Origin: Oscarella lobularis
Taxonomy: Eukaryota > Porifera > Homoscleromorpha > Homosclerophorida > Oscarellidae
Assembly (NCBI RefSeq): GCF_947507565.1
Contig: NC_089185.1
Span: 1,116,001-1,180,000, forward strand
DNA length: 64,000 nucleotides
Direction: 5' to 3'
Made by a program: the position numbers and the translations under genes. The notes beneath the pieces are model-generated. The model was given only the letters and a program-made list of their open reading frames with translations, was not told the origin of the DNA and searched no databases. The stretch's first letter is position 1. Every line of letters starts with the position of its first letter. Of the stretch, positions 19,956-31,500 are shown piece by piece.

Positions 19956-22900
19956 ATGGGTGCAGATAAGGCCAGGTGAGCTATTTGAAAACGCCTATGC
20001 CAAGCTTTAGTTTAGACGTGGGCGGATGGGCAGCACGTGAGACCTTTCCACTGGTGGAGTACAGCCTAACGGGAGGCAGACGACGATGCAGCAAGATCCA
20101 GATGAGTAAGTCAGCAAAAAAATCGTATAGTCATTCATCGCGTCGACGTTCAGGTCCAATCCGTCGCCGCAACTTCGCATCGTTGCCGCTTTCTTGCGGC
20201 GCAAGCGACGCGACGGCGACGACGACATCGTGCCGCCGCGCACGTCGTCCTACGATTCGAAAGAGTACGAAGTGCTCATGCTTAGTCGTGTCGAAGAGGA
20301 ACGGGCAATGGAAATACGCGGCTTTCCCCTCGGTCCCGCCCGTCACGGCGAAGATCCGTCGAAAACCGTTCAACGCGACATGCACCGCTGGGGACAACGA
20401 ATGCAGCAGGAAAGCGGACTCTCTCCGACCGGATTGATGGGTAAAGAAGGCAAATTGTCGTCGAAAAAGAGGGCCACGCCAACAAATCACGCCCACGCGT
20501 GTTTTTTGTTTCTTAGCCAAGCGAGCCGTCTTCGTGTCGTGCCACGGTAGCGCCGAGCCAGAAGTCGAAGATAAATTTGTGTCGCTTTTTTACGTGCTGC
20601 CAATTTCACATAAAAGTAAGGGAAAGATTGATAGCGGAATTTAAGGGCGTGGTTTGGCCTGTTCATAGTAAAATTAGAAACTAAAGCACAGACATCTTGC
20701 ATGCTCTTCTCGAGCCTGACTGTCCTCTTCAGAAAAGCGACCCCAAAGGCCCCCCTCCCTCCTCCTCCCCCCTCCCCCTCCCACCCACAAGTGTAGTGGA
20801 AAAAATGTATATTTGACTGTTGTCCTAGATTCCAGCTTCGTCTCCAATCTGAGACATGCCAACGTCTGTCCAAAATTTTTCTGTCTATACGACACTTTAC
20901 GAAACGTCGTTCGCAAGGAAATCATCGCAACGCCGGCAACCCAGTCTATGCTCTCGGCATTGGACAAGTACCGCGCGTACCATTGCAATACAACTCTAAT
21001 GAATTAATTACTTTGCGCATAGATGGTTGCGAGAGCAGCACGGAATTCCGTACGCTCTGCAGTCGCTCTTTCTCGGCGGCATTCACGCTCGCTTGCGAAT
21101 GGCCGTTACGAATCCCCACTTCTCGCAACAGGATCCCTTTTTGAACGCAAACAAAAACGACGAGGACGAAGAGGAGGAGGAGGACGACGACGACGACTGC
21201 GCTTACGTCGACATCAATAAAGTGAATCAGAGACAGTCGATGGGATCGTCGAGATTACTAGTGGCAAGGCCTGTTGCCGTCGATCAAGCCGATGCGCATT
21301 TTACTAATCCGCTATTGAAAGACAAGGAAATGGTTTACGTGCCCAAGGTATTCGAATAAAAACACGGATTAATTAATTAATTAATTAATTAATCATTAAT
21401 TAATCATTAATTATAATTAATTAATTGATGATGAATTGTAAGGTCGACATGCACGTCGTGAACAAGTTCTACGGAAAGGGAATTCCGGACTATTCGAAAA
21501 TTGAAATCAAGACAAAGAAGAACGCTTGGGACATCGATTTGCCTAAAGACGACACGTGAGGAAGCATTCGATTTTCAGGAAGATTTTCATTGGGTCAATT
21601 TTTTCTACTAGTACTCTCGATTGGGTCGACGAATTTCCTCTGCATCGTGCAGCGTGCGAAGGAACGGTCGTCGGCGTGTTGGCTCGAATCAACGAAGGCT
21701 TCGACGCCAATCAGCCGGACAGCGACTCGTGGACTCCACTTCACTACGCTTCTTGGTAAGTGTCATGCATAGACGCTGTATATATACCACTTCGCGGACG
21801 AAGCGTTTACGTGTAGGTACGGTCACGTTCCCGTTGTGAGGGCGCTGATTGTCGAAGGGAAAGCCAAACCGCATATTGTGTAATAGATGACTTGTGAAGT
21901 GCACTCGCGTCAAGGCATAGGTTTCTTGTGTATTGTAGGAATGAAAATGGTTCGACTCCACTGCATTTGGCTGCCAGTACTGGTCGGCCAGAGGTCGTTC
22001 AGCTTCTCTTGCAGACGTCGTCAGCTCAGAAAGAGGCGCGAGATCGAGCGAATCGCACGCCGCTCGATTTGTGCGACGAGTGCAAGATGAATGACTGGGA
22101 AGTGGCCGCCATGCTTCTCAAAGGAGATGTTGTAAGAATATGCGCATTCTAAGGTGTGCATCTCATGTACAGAGTATGCATTGCTTTAGGTGGATCTTGG
22201 TCACGCTTATCGCGTCGCTGCTGGAGCGAAGGGTCCTTCGGCAATGAAAGCGAGGCGATACCAGGCAATAGCCGAACAGGTGACAAAAAAATCGAATTGA
22301 AAGTGGTGTTTTTTGACGTTTTGTTTGCAGAAAGAGAAGAAGTTGGCAGTTGAATTTTTGGACGGAAGTAAGAAGATACTTACGCTAGACAAGGGCAACG
22401 AAACGACAACTGGCGATGTCGTGAAGGTAAAAATTGATCAGCGGTCCTGTTAAGTTCTTCCCCTTCCCTGGGGCGCTAGAGAGGGTCTAGGGACGAGGCT
22501 ACGTGCAACACTATCTCGGATCGTTTGAAATCTCTTTTGTTTTGCTTTAGGATTTGGCCAATAAGATGAATTTGTCGTCAGAATGTCGAGCAGTTTTTGG
22601 CCTTTGGATCAAGTCTCCTAGCCTACGTATGATACAGCATGCGCCGGAAAAACGTAATAGGCTCAATCAAACCTTTTGTAGAGTGGGAGTTGTCTGAAGA
22701 CCACAACGTCATGACCCACCTCCGTCAGTGGTCGCAATTTGTTGAGCAGTTGACAGATAGCGATCCCGAAAACGAACCTGCGTCAATCGCATACAAGCGG
22801 GATTGCATGATATCGAAAAGCCAAGAAAGACGGGTTCGAGCGAACATTTTCAAATAGGTCTAGTCAATTCTAACTCGCTCTCTTTTTCATTCAGGTAAAG

Positions 22901-25063
22901 GATCCTTTTGCTATTGAGCTCTTGTTCTCTGAAGTACTTGCGACGCGGAGAAATTGTCGTGTTTTCATCTATTGATTTCCTCTTCTAAGGCTCAGCATTC
23001 AGTTTTGACGTCACAATATCCGTCAAGCGAGGAAGATGCTATCTACTTAGGTGGAATCTCCATGCAGGTAATGCGCAGCAACAGTCTGTCTCCTACTAAC
23101 TAAACAGTAACCTCGCTTAGGTTGCTTACGGTAATCACAACGAAGGCATTCACAAGCCCGGCTTTCTCCGGTTAGACGGCTATGAACTCTTGGGCGTATA
23201 CGATTCTAACGTGCCATTTTCGTACAGAAACACTTTGGATAAGTTTATACCGTCGTCGCTGATAAAGAAGCGAAATGCTGATGAACTCGAAGCGGCCGTT
23301 CTTCGCGAGCACGCCGAAATGTCCAAACGAGATCTAGATGACGTCAAGGTAAACTTATAGTTGACCCCTTTGTGAGGTATAGAAAATAGAGATTGTATCT
23401 GCGCAGTTACTTCATCTACTTTATCTCCAACACTGCTGGCAGTGGCCCTACTATGGGTCGACGTTTTTCCAAGGCACCATTCAACCAAAGGCAAGAGAAA
23501 TGGGACACGAGAGTTGGCTGATCGGTTGTGAACTTTTTTTTCTATAGACTTCGTTTTTCCAAAGACGCAATCAAGTCGCTGTGCGAGTAGGCATCAGCAT
23601 GGAAGGCATTCACATAATTAATCAAAGCACGAATGTATGCTCCCCCCCCGTTCCATTCGTGCATACAATTGAATTGCCTTGACTGTTTATTTTATCAGAC
23701 TTTGATGTTGAGCGTTTCTCACGACGCTCTCGCTTGGTCAGCCGACACGCCAATGAGCGAATTTCGCATGGGCAGTGAAGACGGCACAGTCGACGTGACG
23801 ATCAAGACGCGACAGACGATGCTCATGGATGGACTTGTCAAAGCAATTCACCACCAGTTGCAAAACGAACGACGTCAAGCTCAAGCGCAAAAAATGATCA
23901 ATGAAATAAATTTGGTAAGGCAAATCCGACGAGCACAAGAAGGTGTTGTTAGAACGACGGCAATTTTAGCCAGTGGAGAGTGGCCCTGGGGAGCATCATG
24001 CCACTCCACTCCAAAGCAATACAGGCGGTAGTAGCACAGGAATGCGTATTTGGGATACGTTTCTGAGTCACAGCCAAGTTGGCAGCGACGATTTTGACGC
24101 TTGGAGTGTACGAAATGAGCAGGAGAAAGCGACGCGATTGGAATTCATAAGAGACTTCGGGTGAGATCTTTCATTAGTGACGGTCTTCGCTGATTCTTGA
24201 CTTAGGGAGGTTCGCAAAGGGAGAAAGGCACTAGCAGAGTTGACATTCGAAAAATTTTGCAAGGTGAAATGATACGCCGCATGAGCGACTGGTAGTAATT
24301 TTTAAACTCCTCTGATAAAAGTCTGGCGATGATCGAGTTGAACTGGATCAATTTGGAGAGCTTTGCTACGAAGTAACTGCGAAAGTGCAGCAACTGAACG
24401 AAATTTCTATTTGTCCGTTTTTCTCTTTAGCTTGGTTGCTATGTTGGTGAAGCAGATGTTGAGGGCGCTAAAATACTGCTTGGAAATGAAGACTTTACGT
24501 TCAAGCATCTCGTCACTTGGTACTCTGAGCGAGCGCTTTTGCCTTGCTCTTTCTACGTCTCTTACTATAGGTGGTCTCAGTCGAGTCGAAGTTGGCTCTT
24601 TCTTCTTGACGATCACGCTTTGAGGCAGCGACAAAGGTGAAGAGCAGGCAATTATACTTACGGACACTTTCGTAATTATCTGTTTTCTAGGGCAACAAAG
24701 ATGTATCGTAAAGTCGAAACAGTGCCCGGTTTTCTTGGCCACGCTCAGATTCCTTCACTGTTGAACCACATGAGCTCAATAAGTGGAGTAAAACTTCCTA
24801 TGGCCGATTCTATGGATTGCCAACATTGTAAGAGAACCTGAGACATCAATAACTTAGTCGACAGATGAACTCTCCTACTTAGATCTAGAGAGTCTTGCTA
24901 CTGCCACAGGAAAACTTAATTTTAATGAATACATAGGTTTGATATGCAGCAATTTTCTGTCAATCCAATGCAATGCGCCTCTGCTTTAGACTGGCTGGCT
25001 GTCAATGATTGCCTACCTGATAAAGCTTGGAGTGTCTGCCAGCCAACCATTCAAGAAACTTAG
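19956..25063 (+). CDS. KRIT1: KRIT1 (CCM1) homologue with a C-terminal EF-hand-like extension
   Basis: Many small exons. The N-terminal part (20150-20440: LRIVAAFLRRKR, SYDSKEYEVLMLS) aligns with the Nudix-like KRIT1 N-domain. The 21020-21550 exons carry NPHF and VNKFYGKGIPDYSKIEI, matching the NPxY/F stretch of KRIT1. Ankyrin repeats follow (DEFPLHRAACEG, TPLHYASWYGHV, NGSTPLHLAA) and then a FERM domain (LAVEFLDGSKKILTL, VKDPFAIELLFSEAQ, CWQWPYYGSTFFQGTI). The FERM F3 lobe ends near 23938, where vertebrate KRIT1 ends. Here the frame continues by a phase-0 splice into exons to a stop at 25061-25063 with EF-hand-like helices (DDRVELDQFGELCYELG, GKLNFNEYI). If not spliced, KRIT1 would stop at 24029-24031, and the rest would be a separate gene starting near 24041. 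Family role: Rap1- and ICAP1-linked control of junctions and integrins. Confidence 0.8.
20733..20788. repeat. C/T-rich low-complexity tract in a KRIT1 intron
   Basis: A pyrimidine run of C and T blocks (CCCTCCCTCCTCCTCCCCCC) lies in an intron of the KRIT1 homologue. It is G-rich on the opposite strand. Confidence 0.7.
21368..21431. repeat. ATTA simple repeat in a KRIT1 intron
   Basis: Tandem AATT/TTAA units (ATTAATTAATTAATTAATTA) fill most of this short intron. Confidence 0.85.
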
Positions 25064-25171
25064 ACGACAAATGCGTTGTGTACTACAATTTTCCTAATTC
25101 TAACAATTAAAAGCGCGCGGCACATGGAAGTAGGTTCACATGGTTCACATACCAGTCTTTCTTGACGGGAG

Positions 25172-26190
25172 ATGGACGGGAGATGCCTGTGGCCCGTATA
25201 TCCACGTAGTGTAGAATCGAAGGGCGTTGCAAAGAGGCTAAAGAAAACGCTCGTTTTTGTCACTGGCAATCCTAATAAACTAAAGGAGGTGAGTACTGGG
25301 TCTATCGTGGTTTAGATCGGCTTCAATCGCTTTAGGTTAGGGCCATTTTTGACGACTTTCCTCGTTTTGAACTCTCTTCTCAAAAGATAGATCGTAAGCG
25401 GCTTTGTGCGTGCATAAAACGATGAACTGCGAGCTCTTTTTGGTCGTAGTTCCCGAGTTTCAAGAAGAACCAGACGACATAGCAAGAGAAAAATGTCGAG
25501 AAGCAGCCAAAGTTGTACGTCACGTGCTTTTTATTTGGCACGAGCCGCAATGTAGCAACTAGGTTCAAGGTCCTGTCATAACAGAAGACACGTGCTTGTG
25601 CTTCAACGCTCTAAACGGCCTTCCTGGACCCTACATGTATATTACTCTCTTAGAGACATTATGATGATAATATTTTCTAATAGTAAATGGTTTCTTCAAA
25701 AACTCGGTCATGATGGTATGGAAATATCTGTGTTTTGCGTGTGAGACGGCTTTATTAATTAATTTTTTCAGGCTTGAATAAGATGTTAGTTGGATTTGAT
25801 GACAAAACGGCGAATGCCGTCTGCACGTTTGCCTATTGCTCAGGTGACGTTGAGAAAAAAGAGAATATTCTCTTATTCAGGGGGATCACTCCAGTACAGA
25901 TAATAATCATATGTTTTTTATAATAAATAATTATTTATTTAATTAAGGGCTCTATTGTTGCTCCACGCGGACCAACCAATTTTGGCTGGGATCCTATATT
26001 TTAACCTGAAGGATATGATAAAACGTGATCTACTCTATATAGATGATTTCTCTATAATGAATTTCCTCTTTTTTTTAGATATGCAGAAATGGATGCTTCA
26101 TTGAAAAATACGATATCTCATCGAAGCAAGGCACTAGCAGCTTTAAAATCTTATTTTGAAAATAAAGACGATGATCATTTGAGTAGTTAG
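25172..26190 (+). CDS. ITPA: Inosine triphosphate pyrophosphatase, with an in-frame stop codon
   Basis: Eight exons close in phase over 219 codons: 25172-25288, 25336-25393, 25450-25514, 25563-25636, 25684-25715, 25772-25893, 25948-26024 and 26079-26190. The family signature is clear: [65 protein letters not shown] and [10 protein letters not shown]. The enzyme clears ITP, dITP and XTP to the monophosphates in the cytosol. Exon 7 has TAA at 26002-26004, where relatives have CAA (Gln) just after FGWDP-x-F. The reading frame is otherwise open on both sides and the downstream exon still encodes the conserved SHR motif. This is either a sequence error, a null allele, readthrough, or early pseudogene decay. 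Confidence 0.85.
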
Positions 26191-26390
26191 GCGCATAACA
26201 CGATTGCACGCCCTGCTGCTCCCCTGACGCGCGCTACATAGCTTAGATAGGTTAGTTTAGGTTAGTTTAGGGCGTCGGCGGGGTGGTGCACCCCGCGTGC
26301 GCTGCCGCCGTCATGGAGCAAAGGGGAGGGTATAGAAATTTTATTTCAATAAAAATGAAAAAATTAATAGACTTTTCCCTCTTCTTCGGC

Positions 26391-26465
26391 GAGCAGTTTT
26401 TGTTGACGGGGTCTTGCCCAGGACCCCGGAGCAGTTTTTTATGACGGGGTCATGCTCAGGACCCC
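26391..26465. repeat. Two tandem copies of a ~37 bp hairpin repeat
   Basis: Copies at 26391-26428 and 26429-26465 both start GAGCAGTTTTT and contain GACGGGGTC followed by AGGACCCC. GGGGTC and GACCCC are complementary and can fold into a stem with an 8 nt loop in each copy. Confidence 0.7.
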
Positions 26466-26511
26466 AAATCCTAATTAACGAATATTAGTAAAAAATAAAT
26501 AATGTTTTCTA

Positions 26512-27640
26512 CGTGTACCTTATGTCCTTGTGAGTCGTCTTTTGATCTTTCCTTTCTTGGGCTATGTGTGCCTGCAAATAAATCAATTGCAGATACATAT
26601 TTTGCTGTAGGCGTCATTCTCCTCGAGAGACTACCAATAAGAATGGTAGCCTCAAATAGGAGATTCACGCCGTGAGTAGGCGGGCAGTTTTTCTTCTCGG
26701 GGCCGCACAACCACTTCAGCAGTTGATGTAGGCCTGCCCAGGAGACGTTGGCCTTTTAGACGTTATGGCCTCATACCAAAAGGAGGCGTACAGGCAGTTT
26801 AGAAGACTGCAACTATAAGGAAGTTGCACGTCTTCGTCGTCCCGCAAATTGGACCAACCCGTCGTGCCGAGGACGTTGGGACCGCGGTCTACCTCTTCGT
26901 CAACTTCTTCTTCATAGAGACCTTTGCAAAATCCAGCCTATAAAAGAAGAGAAATAAGAGAGTTGTACGAGAGGTGAGGTGGCATGCCACCTATAAAATG
27001 AGGTGAATTTGATGCCGCGAGGTCAAAAAAAGAATTAGGAACTCGAGAGGTGAAGCTAACTCACCAAAAATCACGAGTACGAATCGTTGAGAATAAGTCG
27101 AAGACGAGAAATAAAGGATCCCGACTTCTGGGTCCCCTCAAATGCCGTGCAGTCAGAGCCGAAGATTCTAGGAAGAGATTTCGCTGGCGGACGTGCGAAA
27201 AGCGAGCAGCGAGCGAGGGACGACGACGAACTCTTTTCGTTCATTCTTTCGCGTTGGCGTGCGTTAAAGCGCGTTAATTAATTAATTAATACCCCAGTCC
27301 AATGATCTCAAAATAAAAGCAGAAAATATTACCTTCTCATAATATGGTACAAATAGCACTATGTTTTGCTGTAGGACTCACAGAAAGAGACTGACTTTGG
27401 CGGTAGCGTCTTTTCGCTCTTCTCCTTGCATTTCCTAAAAGTCCCAAAGTGATAGTGGGAAAAGAGCAGTAAAGCCCATACCTTGAGCAAAGACTAGTTT
27501 GTCAATGTCAATTGGCAGGAGGTCAGGAAAACTAGCAGCAGATGACGACTTACTTGTCACCCTCTTCTTCTTCTGGTGGTGGTTGCAAGAGAACTTGAAA
27601 CAAGCCAAAAACAGGTCTAACACCAAGATCAGCTCAAAAA
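26512..27640 (-). CDS. Possible exons of an unrecognised gene (low confidence)
   Basis: The reverse strand shows stretches that read like protein between splice-like borders. These include about 27550-27625 (VFGLFQVLLQPPPEEEEGDK), about 27480-27530 (FPDLLPIDIDKLVFAQ), 27385-27430, about 26730-26940 (GLYEEEVDEEVDRGPNVL, SCSLLNCLYASFWYE) and 26512-26745 (NCPPTHGVNLLFEATIL, TAKYVSAIDLFAG). The composition is not like intergenic DNA here. I could not find a start codon, and one junction near 26745 needs a frame change without an obvious intron. It may be a decayed gene or a host gene with missed exons. No family was recognised. Confidence 0.25.
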
Positions 27641-27752
27641 AAAACAGACTGTCTCTTAGAGTTACTTGTGATCTGATGACAAAATTTGTGGGCAGCAGAA
27701 ATATTTGTGCCCCGTAATTGTTCCGTATCGCTAATTAAATATATTATTCAAA

Positions 27753-27760
27753 TGACGTCA
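27753..27760. promoter_or_regulatory. Consensus CRE (TGACGTCA)
   Basis: A perfect palindromic TGACGTCA lies 183 bp upstream of the start codon of the small acidic secreted protein. This is the classic CREB/ATF site; use in this organism is an inference. Confidence 0.35.
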
Positions 27761-27942
27761 TGTTCATTGGACGGCGGCGAAGTCAAGACCTGCCTACATC
27801 CGGATAGAAACCTTCGGACGTTCCAAATGACGTCGTCGCCTGACGTAAATGCGGGCAGTGGTGTCGGGACTTTGAAAGGACTTGAAAGGACTTGACTTTC
27901 CCAAGGCATCGTTCCCTACAGATATCCACCTCTGACCGTCAG

Positions 27943-28633
27943 ATGAAGACACACGTATTGCTCTCGTTTCTAGTCGTCCTTGTCGCTTCAGCCTGTGCCG
28001 AAAGTAAGCGTCACGATAGAAATTGTTTCGTTCACCGCACGCATAGCCAGCCTAGCCAGCCAAACACTCGGACTAATACATGTATGCATATATGCTTGTA
28101 GGCGAGCGGGATCCTTCTTCGAGTGAATCATCCGATCCGAGCGCAACAGTAAGAGAAACTGTCGACCAAGTGTCAGATCCAGAAATAGGCTAATGGACTA
28201 TTGTTATCTTTAGGAAACGAAAGAGGGTGCGGATTCTAACCCACCGGAAACGGTTGAATTGAAGGACGAAGATAAGGAGGACAGCGTCGACGGCGTAGCA
28301 TACGTTGTGACCGACAAGGTATCAACCGTTTCAGACCTATTCGATCCCTATAAAACGTTTCGCAGGATCTCATAGAAAAGTTGTCCTACAAGATGAAGCA
28401 AAATCTTCAAGACGATGCAATAGCACTTCCAGAGGTGCAAACCTTCCCCTTTCACATTTGACTAATATTGACGTGTATTTTTTTCAGAGTACCGAAGCAA
28501 CCGACCAGGCCACTACGGTAAGAGCACGTACTCAAATAATTAAATAAATAATTAAATAAATATTCAGGAGACTGTCGAACAAGACTCACCAACTGCTAAC
28601 ACTGAAGAACCTGATGCAGTTGGCACTCAATGA
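27943..28633 (+). CDS. Small acidic secreted protein, unrecognised
   Basis: Six small exons: 27943-28003, about 28103-28150, about 28214-28319, about 28366-28434, 28488-28516 and 28568-28633. The product is about 127 residues. Residues 1-21 form a signal peptide (MKTHVLLSFLVVLVASACAE). The mature part is highly acidic and low in hydrophobics, with Ser/Glu/Asp/Thr-rich runs (ERDPSSSESSDPSAT, ELKDEDKEDSVDG) and one likely short helix (LIEKLSYKMKQNL). It has no cysteine after the signal. Such acidic secreted proteins can bind calcium or mineral, but nothing here proves it. It converges with DNAJB11, 114 bp between the two stops. Confidence 0.7.
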
Positions 28634-28747
28634 CCCTACATGCCACAAGCATTTAAAAGGAAAGAGAAATCGACTTGCCCCCGAGTTAGCAATATTATTA
28701 TCATTACTCATAAATCTTACAACACATGAACTACCGGGCGCACGTCA

Positions 28748-30451
28748 TTATAAACCATTGTAAGGCGTCTGCTTGGATTTTTGTTTCAGCACGTCTTTCA
28801 CAGCTAGATTGATGATAGTTTTAATAAAGAGGGGGCCACAGTGCTCGTGCTGTCGTACCAGTTCTTTCTTCTTCTGTTAGAGTCCCTTTCGGAAAGTCCA
28901 CGTCAAAAGTAATAAACAATGAGCCGAGGATGTTATTATTGTCGTAGTTTGGCATGCCCTCTCCCTTTTTTCGAATTCTAGCTCCGGGCCACGTGATCTT
29001 CTCTCTTTCGATGTGCACCTGTGACGAGAGAATTAGGAAAATTCAATACGGAGAAAAGGCTTTTTTCTCGTCTACCTTGTGCCCGTCCAAGTGAACAAGG
29101 TCCATGGAAAATCCATTCAGAGCATCGAGAAGAGAGATCGTGATGTTAGTATACAAGTCGTCTCCTTCTCTTTCAAATACGGGGTGTCTAAAAACATAAA
29201 GTGGTCAATGTCCCCCTTTGCCTTCTTCTACCAAATGCCCCCGTCTTGCCTCATTTGAATGATGTGAAAGGTCAGGTCTCCCGGCTCGCCATCAACGTGC
29301 GGTTCTCCTAAATAGAGAAATACGTATGAAGACCAGAATGAATGAAACCTTCTCGTACCTTCCGCAATGAATGGATAATCGTGCCCGTCCACCATTCCTG
29401 GCTCAATCTCAATTTCCAGTATCTTTTCCTCGGTCACAAATCTAGATAAGAAGTAGATCTTTTACAGATGAGCTCAGCTAGCATCGTACGACCTTACTTC
29501 ACATTCGGACACTCTTCGCAGACTTGCTCGGGGCTCATCTAAAAACGACCAGTTCATCAATCCAAAGAGAGAAAAAAAACAGAAAAAAAAAACAAGCTCA
29601 CCTGAAATCGTCCTGGACCCAATTGGTGCGTTCTCATTTCCGTGCGACAGTTGCATTGTCTCGTTCCCGGTGCCGGTTTCGCGACCGGCTTGTAGCGCGC
29701 CACCTGTGCGCGACGAGTCACTCGTCTCCCCCTTTCCCCAACAAATATGGACACGCGTGTTACAGTACCTCGATAAAATCTCCCGTATATAATTCGACCA
29801 AGGAAACTTCGAGATCGACGACGATGCTCGCGCCGCGAGGAATCTCGCGCTGTCCGCCGCCCGAATCGTCGCCGAAACCAAAATGAAAGCCGCCGCCGAA
29901 ACCGTTGCCAAAGAATCTACGCGAAAGGACGTTCACGTCTTACGCGAATCCAAACGACACGCCCCACAGAGTTAATTACACGTGGCGATCGCTCGAACGC
30001 ACTGCCGCACTTACGATGAGAAGACGTCCGAAGCGTCGTGCATTCCTGCGTTCTTTAGGCCTTCTTCGCCGTGCCGATCGTACGTTTCGCGCTTCTCCGA
30101 GTCCGATAGCACCTAAAAACGGAAGCGAAGAGGCTCGGCGAGTTTTCTCGCCAGTTCCTGGTTCTCTCGACCTCGTAGGCGGCCGAGAGGTCTTGAAACT
30201 TCTGCTCTGCGTCCGAGTTGTCTGGATTCTTGTCCGGATGGTACTTTACCGCGAGCTTTCGATAGGCTTTCTTGATTTCTTTCCTTGACGCGGTTTTCGA
30301 GACGCCCAGGATCTTGTAGAAGTCGCGTCTGGTTTCGAGAGCCGACGTTCATGTAAAGTTAATCGTTGCAAAGTCGATTCGTTTACCCCGCTTGAAGAAT
30401 AGACGCATTTAGAAGCACCAAGAGGACGACGATAGCTGACAGGACCCTCAT
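28748..30451 (-). CDS. DNAJB11: ER-resident Hsp40 co-chaperone DNAJB11 (ERdj3)
   Basis: Starts with a signal peptide ([20 protein letters not shown]) and then a J domain ([24 protein letters not shown] with the HPD motif). A Gly/Phe-rich stretch follows ([14 protein letters not shown]). The substrate-binding part matches DNAJB11 closely: [39 protein letters not shown] with the Cys pair, [34 protein letters not shown] and [19 protein letters not shown]. It ends in TPYNGL near 28748. Role: delivers unfolded secretory clients to BiP in the ER lumen. About nine exons with short introns. A TGACGTCA element lies at 30611-30618, some 160 bp upstream of the start codon. Confidence 0.95.
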
Positions 30452-30756
30452 TATTGTACGGGCGTTCTCTTGACGCCACGTGCCAGCGTAGCCCCGTAGA
30501 ACACATGTCTAATGGAATTTAATCACTAGAGAATGATGGCCCGGTGTTCACCGTGTTGCCATCATGCAGAGCCTCCCACCGCTTACCGTACGCGAGTGCA
30601 TAACATAGTGTGACGTCATAGTTTTTATGCTGTCACATATTCACGTTGTCATTACAGCCGTTAGCTACTACTAGTACAGCTCAGTCCTACCTACATACTG
30701 TAAATACAGTACTTGCATGATTGCTGTGTTTTCCTAATTAGGCGCTTTTCTGACGT

Positions 30757-31466
30757 ACAGTACAGTGCGTGCCAGCATAAATGGCCACAAAACGCGCGCT
30801 AAGATCACTGTAGATCACTCGCTGCAAGACATACAGTGTCACTGTGTGTCAACGAAAATCACTCTAATGCCTATTTTAAACAGGGATGTCAGTTTGATTT
30901 TTGTGGGACGTACTCCCAAAGATTTAAATTTTTTGCAAGTTTAGCGCGCGCTAATAAAAAAGTTTCTGAAATGGCAAATTTTGTAAAGGAAAGAACATTT
31001 TCAAATTCGCCGATAATAAATTTCTAAACAATGCACGTGAGAAGCCATTTATAGAGTGAGTTTCTTTCTAACTTGATCCCTAACGGAAAAAAATGCATTT
31101 CTATTTACGTCACGTGACATCCGTTTCTTTCCACCGAATTACTGTATTGAAAATCAAAGATAATGAAGTTTTAGAAAATGGTATAAAGTGACAGACGAGT
31201 TTATGAAAGCCGTCATATGTTGTTTGAAACTGGAAAAAAACGAACTTTTCTGTGTTCTTAGCAAAACGTATAGAAACGTTGTCTGCGGTGAAATCAAAAC
31301 CGTTTTCTTACAAAATAGACGTAAATAGAAATGCTAGACTTCATTGGAAATCCTTGATGTGACGATCAAACGTCAAAATTACGCCAAATGTAAACTACGC
31401 TCTGAATTCCTCGCGCGCTACTAAAAGTCCCGTTTGGCCATTTATGCTGGCACGCACTGTACTGTA
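30757..31466. mobile_element. Non-autonomous Tc1/mariner-like MITE
   Basis: Perfect 32 bp terminal inverted repeats at 30757-30788 and 31435-31466. Each begins TACAGTACAGTGCGTGCCAG when read inward. The TA at each outer end fits the TA target-site duplication of the Tc1/mariner superfamily, and CAGT starts are common in that group. The 710 bp element has no transposase, so it must have been moved in trans. Interior sequence is AT-rich with no clear coding potential. Confidence 0.85.
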
Positions 31467-31500
31467 TTTGATAATGTGCTCTGTATTTGAGGAGGACCTA

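Larger units (their letters stand above)
26191..27942. other. Gene-poor stretch with repeats and possible unassigned exons
   Basis: About 1.75 kb between ITPA and a small secreted-protein gene. It contains GTTTAGGTTAGTTTAGG-like short repeats at about 26240-26272, two tandem hairpin repeats at 26391-26465, possible minus-strand exons (26500-27640), and a CRE-like TGACGTCA at 27753-27760. No RNA gene is recognised. Confidence 0.45.

Noticed and set aside
26240-26272. Telomere-like GTTTAGG repeats
   Set aside because: Only two or three short imperfect units; not an interstitial telomere array.
30836-31027. Plus-strand ORF inside the MITE as a transposase fragment
   Set aside because: 63 codons with no DDE motif or similarity; the element looks non-autonomous.
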